Shown here in pieces: positions 42,891-46,039 of a stretch of 46,039 bases of DNA. The translations under genes and the position numbers were made by a program. The stretch spans positions 1 through 46,039 of the forward strand of contig CAYTTY010000032.1 of NCBI GenBank assembly GCA_964440935.1, in the 5' to 3' direction. The first letter of the stretch is position 1. Each line of letters begins with the position of its first letter. The notes beneath the pieces were generated by a model, which made no database searches, had not been told where the DNA came from, and was given only the letters and a program-made list of their open reading frames with translations. The DNA is from WJJR01 sp964440935 (GTDB taxonomy: Bacteria; Zixibacteria; MSB-5A5; WJJR01).

Positions 42891-42942
42891 CACGGCCGTC
42901 CCGGCCGTGCGGCATGGGCAAAACGCCCATGCTACGAGGGCA
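42889..42942. repeat. Palindromic repeat after kinase gene
   Basis: GTAGCACGGCCGTCCCGGCC and GTGCGGCATGGGCAAAACGC then CCATGCTAC: two nested hairpins (ACGGCCGTCCCGGCCGT and GCATGGGC-aaaac-GCCCATGC). It could serve as a terminator, though no T-run follows. Confidence 0.5.
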
Positions 42943-43016
42943 TCCCCCTGTTGACTGCCGGTGCGCGAGGTGTGATCTTCGATTCCGCAGCCGGGCACGT
43001 ACAAGGCTGCGGGTGA

Positions 43017-43100
43017 GGAGGGCTAGACCTAATTGGTAAGGCAGCGGTCTTGAAAACCGCCGGGAGTAATCCCTTCGGGGTTCGAGTCCCCGGCCCTCCG
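43017..43100 (+). tRNA. tRNA-Ser (UGA)
   Basis: Acceptor GGAGGGC/GCCCTCC, anticodon stem-loop GCGGT-CTTGAAA-ACCGC (anticodon UGA), a long variable arm with a GGGA/TCCC stem typical of class II tRNAs, T-loop GTTCGAGTC and discriminator G. No CCA is encoded (GTA follows), unlike the two tRNAs at 23.5 kb. Confidence 0.95.
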
Positions 43101-43108
43101 GTATCATT

Positions 43109-43600
43109 TTAGATGACAGTGCCTGCTTCATCATCCGTTCCCACCACCGCATCCCACACCGCCCCGGCAACATGCAGGTGCGCCTTGGCCACCGGCGACT
43201 TATTAAGCAGTTGCGCTCCCTCGCCGCCAATCCAGTTGAGACACCAGGCGATGGCAATGACGACTACCGCTCCTTTGACGAAGCCCAATACACCGCCGAC
43301 CAACCGGTCAAACGTGCCGAGACGGATCGCACGCAGCAAATGTTTCAGCCAATAGCCGAGCAATGCCAGCAGGATTGAGATTCCCAGGAAGACGATCAGG
43401 AAGCCGCTGAGCAGTTCGAGCAACGAACCACTGGTCGGCAATCGGAAGACACCGGCAATTGCGGGATAGAATTGGTAAGTGAGAATCGCCGCGCCAATCG
43501 TGCCGACGGTCTCGATGATCTCGGCGATTCCGCCTCGAAACGTCCCACGAATCGCCAATATCACGAGAATGGCCAGAGCGATCAGGTCGAGTGTGGACAT
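43109..43600 (-). CDS. cvpA: CvpA family inner-membrane protein
   Basis: A 163-aa membrane protein with four TM helices (residues ~3-20, ~30-50, ~62-85, ~103-122). The CvpA signature is visible: LDLIALAILVILAIRGTFRGGIAEIIETVGTIGA at the start and FDRLVGGVLGFVKGAVVVIAIAW in the fourth helix. CvpA was linked to colicin V production and purF expression; its core role is unknown and envelope homeostasis has been suggested. It is convergent with tRNA-Ser. No second gene (MutS2 is often adjacent) is near. Confidence 0.92.
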   Translation of the reverse strand: MSTLDLIALAILVILAIRGTFRGGIAEIIETVGTIGAAILTYQFYPAIAGVFRLPTSGSLLELLSGFLIVFLGISILLALLGYWLKHLLRAIRLGTFDRLVGGVLGFVKGAVVVIAIAWCLNWIGGEGAQLLNKSPVAKAHLHVAGAVWDAVVGTDDEAGTVI

Positions 43601-44160
43601 GCGGGGAATGTCGGGAATTGGGATGGGAATCTCAATTGGGATGTAAGGGTGTAATTGCGAGGGTCATTGCTGTCATCTCCGTCCGCCGCTAGGTCGAAGG
43701 ATCCAGCGTCTTATTCGGCGCCGTAAAGACAGTGGATTCCTCCGCCGCGGCGGACGGGAATGACAGTATGTTTGATTCATGCCGGATGTGAGTGTATGCG
43801 CTATAGCGATTGTCAGAAATCTTGTCCGTTTGGATCGGGGTGCCACGGGCCTTCAGGCCCGTGTGGCCGCGTCTGCACAATCCCCGGTTCACGGGCCTCA
43901 AGGGGTGTGTTGCAAAACCCCCGAGAATCAGAGCCTTCGGGAGGGCGAGCCTCCCGGCGAGCCGCAACGGCATGTTCCACACGGCGGCTCGGCGGGAGCC
44001 TCGCCCTCCCCAGTCTGAGGTGATGATAGACCGCAGGTTTTTCAACACGGGCCTCAAGGTCCGTGGCACCCAAATGTCATCGTGAAACACACCCTGCCTC
44101 ACTTCTTCTCAATCGGAAAGTTCTTCTGACAATCCCTATACACCCCGGCGGTCTTCTTAC
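43601..44160. other. Gene-free region with repeats
   Basis: No gene is supported. It holds a TGTCATCTCCGTCC...GGACGGGAATGACAG repeat (about 43668-43772) and a long-form MITE-like copy (43802-44140). Open frames here are repeat by-products. Confidence 0.65.
43802..44140. mobile_element. MITE-like repeat, long form, copy 3 (~339 bp)
   Basis: Left end TATAGCGATTGTCAGAAATC, right end the complement of TTCTTCTGACAATCCCTATA. The interior carries the same CCTTCGGGAGGGCGAGCC / GGCGGGAGCCTCGCCCTC halves as 7720-7979 and 32397-32734. Confidence 0.75.
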
Positions 44161-44193
44161 CAAAAGAAAGCCCCGCCCAAAATGCAGCGGGGC
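44161..44193 (-). terminator. Intrinsic terminator after arsM
   Basis: On the minus strand GCCCCGC (44193-44187) pairs with GCGGGGC (44176-44170) and runs into TTTCTTTTG, about 27 nt past the arsM stop. Confidence 0.85.
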
Positions 44194-44219
44194 CGTTCAA
44201 TAGTTATCACAACGGCGTT

Positions 44220-44990
44220 CTACTCGCCATTGGTCGGCTTGTAGGCGACGACGGTGATTGACGAGATGGAGTAATCGTTGGTTTTGCCGTGGTCGTAGTC
44301 GACACTGGCGCGGATCTCGGGAAGGTCGAAGCCCGCCTTTTCAATCTTGGAGAGATACTCGGACCGTTCGAGGGCCCCGGCGATGCAACCGGCCCACTTC
44401 TCCAAGTCGTCCCGTTCTTTGTCGGGGATCGTCCCTTTGGAGACAATGTCGGAGACACACATCCGTCCGCCCGGTTTGAGCACGCGGTAGATTTCGCGGA
44501 ACACGCGATCCTTATCGACAGCGAGATTGATCACGCAGTTCGATATCACCAGGTCGACCGACGAAGCTTCGACCGGCATGTGTTCGATCTCGCCGAGACG
44601 GAATTCGACGTTGGTGAAACCGCCCTTTTGCGCATTATTACGCGCCTTTTCGATCATTTCCTCGGTCATGTCGATGCCGATAACCAATCCCCGTTCACCG
44701 GTTTTTTGGGATGCGAGGAAACAGTCGATGCCACCGCCGGAGCCGAGATCGACGACGACCTCGCCGGGTTTGATTTCGGACAGGGCAACCGGATTGCCGC
44801 ACCCAAGTCCCATCTCGGCGCCATCGGGCAGGGCCGCCAAGTCGTCTTTCGTGTATCCAGTCGAGACACTGACCAACTGATCGCCGTCTCCGCAATCAGC
44901 CGGCTGGTTGCAGCACACCGACGTTTTCCCTTGAGCAATGGACTTATACTTGGCTTTGACCGCTTCGGTGATAATTTCTTTTTCCGGCAT
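44220..44990 (-). CDS. arsM: Arsenite S-adenosylmethionine methyltransferase
   Basis: A 256-aa cytoplasmic methyltransferase that methylates As(III) to volatile or less sticky species. It shows the N-terminal VKAKYKSIAQ and SVCCNQ (C26, C27), LGCGNPVAL, SAM motif DLGSGGGIDC (81-90), GIDMTEEMIEKARNNA, and the As-binding Cys pair C152 (SNCVINL) and C202 (WAGCIAGAL). The length is normal. The start ATG 44990 has GGAGGG 8 nt upstream; an ATG at 45032 would lie inside the putative operator region. No arsR, arsB or acr3 is adjacent; the PF11449 permease at 2.3 kb is the only other possible arsenic gene here. Confidence 0.95.
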   Translation of the reverse strand: MPEKEIITEAVKAKYKSIAQGKTSVCCNQPADCGDGDQLVSVSTGYTKDDLAALPDGAEMGLGCGNPVALSEIKPGEVVVDLGSGGGIDCFLASQKTGERGLVIGIDMTEEMIEKARNNAQKGGFTNVEFRLGEIEHMPVEASSVDLVISNCVINLAVDKDRVFREIYRVLKPGGRMCVSDIVSKGTIPDKERDDLEKWAGCIAGALERSEYLSKIEKAGFDLPEIRASVDYDHGKTNDYSISSITVVAYKPTNGE

Positions 44991-45025
44991 TGCGAGCCCT
45001 CCTACTGTTTTGGGAAATACCGGTT

Positions 45026-45044
45026 GTCTCATATCCTATGAGAC
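45026..45044 (-). promoter_or_regulatory. Inverted-repeat operator candidate upstream of arsM
   Basis: GTCTCATA-TCC-TATGAGAC is a perfect 8-bp inverted repeat with a 3-nt spacer, 36-54 nt before the arsM start. Size and place suit a dimeric repressor such as an ArsR-type regulator encoded elsewhere. Confidence 0.6.
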
Positions 45045-45284
45045 GCAGGTAGTAAGTATATACGCTTTATCGGCGTCGCTGTTCCCCCACTTTCTTCGAA
45101 ATGCGATCGCGAATAAAATTGTAAAATACTGTCAAATATAAGCTTGTACAGAATCTGAGCACCCGGGGAGATGGCCGGTCGGACTCAATTTGCGGCGCGG
45201 TTGACCGATGACAGATATAGATGCCGGCCGCCACGGGGCTTGGGGCCGGAGTATGCGCTAAGCGATTGACAGAGAGAGGATAAA

Positions 45285-45932
45285 GTGAAGATCAGAGGCG
45301 CCGCGCGCGAATACCTGGAAGCCATCCTGGTTGCGCTGATCATTGCGGTGGTCCTGCGCACCTTTGTGGTGCAGGCCTACCGGATCCCGTCCGATTCGAT
45401 GTCCCACACACTCGCAGTCGGCGACTTCATTCTCGTCAACAAGTTCGCCTACCATTTCCGTGAGCCGGAACCGGGTGACATTCTGGTGTTTGAATACCCG
45501 CTGAATCCGACCAAGGATTTTGTGAAACGGTGCATCGCGGTCGAGGGCCAGATGGTCGAAATTCGCGATAAGACCGTCTTCGTCAACAACCGTCCGCTCA
45601 TGGAGCCGTCCGGTGTGCATCACGACGACCCGTCACTGATTCCCGCGGACTTGGGCAATCGCGACAACTTCGGCCCGGTGATTGTCCCGCCGGGATGCGT
45701 GTTTGTCCTCGGCGATCATCGCGATGATTCGCGCGACTCACGAGTGTGGGGATTTCTGGACAAAGATCTGATCCACGGAAAGGCGTCGATGATTTACTGG
45801 TCGTGGAAACCCGATCCCGAAGCACCGAAGTGGGAGAGTCCGTACGTCATTCCCCTGCTGACGATCCCGTTTTATAATCTCATGCATTTTCCCGATCGGG
45901 TGAGATGGGACCGGTTGTTTGAGACATTGTAG
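45285..45932 (+). CDS. lepB: Signal peptidase I
   Basis: A 215-aa membrane-anchored serine protease that removes signal peptides of exported proteins. One N-terminal TM helix (~9-29, EYLEAILVALIIAVVLRTFVV) is followed by the catalytic PSDSM motif (Ser38), the KRCIAVEG box with general-base Lys81, and the GDHRDDSRDSR box (~148). The periplasmic domain is compact, as in many non-enteric bacteria. The start is GTG 45285 with AGAGAGGA 5-8 nt upstream. A terminator follows at 45957. Confidence 0.97.
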   Translation: MKIRGAAREYLEAILVALIIAVVLRTFVVQAYRIPSDSMSHTLAVGDFILVNKFAYHFREPEPGDILVFEYPLNPTKDFVKRCIAVEGQMVEIRDKTVFVNNRPLMEPSGVHHDDPSLIPADLGNRDNFGPVIVPPGCVFVLGDHRDDSRDSRVWGFLDKDLIHGKASMIYWSWKPDPEAPKWESPYVIPLLTIPFYNLMHFPDRVRWDRLFETL

Positions 45933-45956
45933 ATTCGGTTTTCCAGGTGCATAGAA

Positions 45957-45986
45957 AACGGGCGCTCAACCGGGCGTCCGTTTTTT
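45957..45986 (+). terminator. Intrinsic terminator after lepB
   Basis: ACGGGCGCT and GGCGTCCGT pair (with G-U pairs) around a short loop and run into TTTTTT, 25 nt past lepB. Confidence 0.85.
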
Positions 45987-45989
45987 CCT

Positions 45990-46039
45990 GTGCGCCCGGC
46001 ATGGGCACTGACTTGGAGGTGTAAGTCCTCCGGGGAGCA
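45990..46039 (+). mobile_element. Probable 5' end of a group II intron (cut by window edge)
   Basis: Starting 3 nt after the T-run of the lepB terminator, the sequence reads GTGCGCCCGGCATGGGC, with the GTGCG 5' boundary of bacterial group II introns and a CGCCCGGCATGGGC element known from domain I of such introns. GGAGG-tgtaagt-CCTCC then forms a hairpin. Insertion right behind an intrinsic terminator is the hallmark of class IIC introns. The reverse transcriptase would lie to the right of the window. Confidence 0.5.

Overview
The window is about 46 kb of bacterial chromosome of moderately high GC. It reads as a free-living, Gram-negative-type bacterium with an anaerobic or microaerobic lifestyle, most likely from the FCB superphylum (Zixibacteria-like lineages fit best). 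The clues are a secreted SBBP-repeat protein with a C-terminal 'NYPNPFN' sorting-type domain, several lipoproteins, an ECF sigma factor paired with a TPR-bearing Ser/Thr kinase, and many mobile repeats between genes. The taxonomic call is an inference from gene content only.

Region 1 (about 1-18.4 kb) is the most coherent part and looks like a sigma-54 regulon island. It holds malic enzyme, a PF11449-type 10-TM permease, a four-gene minus-strand operon (SH3b exported protein, UspA, RsbRD_N-like protein, CooC/MinD-like ATPase), two PAS-AAA+ sigma-54 activators, a 2[4Fe-4S] ferredoxin, an AhpD-like protein, an SDR dehydrogenase, a second Usp-like protein, and a NifX-like/DUF1847 fusion. It ends in a four-gene plus-strand operon for a Dsr/Hmc/Tmc-type membrane redox complex: HdrD/DsrK-like, NarI/DsrM-like, 4x[4Fe-4S] DsrO/HmcB-like, and an NrfD/DsrP-like subunit fused to a six-heme cytochrome c. 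At least six good -24/-12 elements (GG-N10-GC) lie at sensible distances before these genes. The divergent region 13018-13522 carries sigma-54 promoters on both strands and a cluster of GTTGCAACA-type inverted repeats. I read the island as a redox- or energy-stress response that links periplasmic cytochrome electrons, quinone and a cytoplasmic heterodisulfide-reductase-like module.

Region 2 (18.4-20.6 kb) is a graveyard: repeat elements, a decayed PD-(D/E)XK-like nuclease gene, a broken AbiEi-type antitoxin gene and the C-terminal stub of a large serine recombinase.

Region 3 (20.7-32 kb) has a frameshifted SBBP surface protein (8-G tract), tRNA-Asp and tRNA-Val, a DUF3098-like small membrane protein, a beta-propeller-like lipoprotein whose C-terminus is supplied by a 161-bp inserted repeat, a double-CDGSH protein, an FKBP lipoprotein, an exported protein, transaldolase and a bifunctional acyltransferase.

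Region 4 (32-46 kb) has repeat clusters, an NSS amino-acid transporter with its 43-aa MetS-like subunit, a penicillin-acylase family hydrolase with an alpha/beta hydrolase, a lipoprotein, the ECF sigma/kinase pair, tRNA-Ser, CvpA, ArsM and signal peptidase I. At the right edge, directly behind an intrinsic terminator, is what looks like the 5' end of a group II intron.

Two miniature-element families share the same outer termini (TATAGCGATTGTCAGAA-like): a 161-bp form with three complete copies and a 260-340-bp form with three copies, plus fragments.
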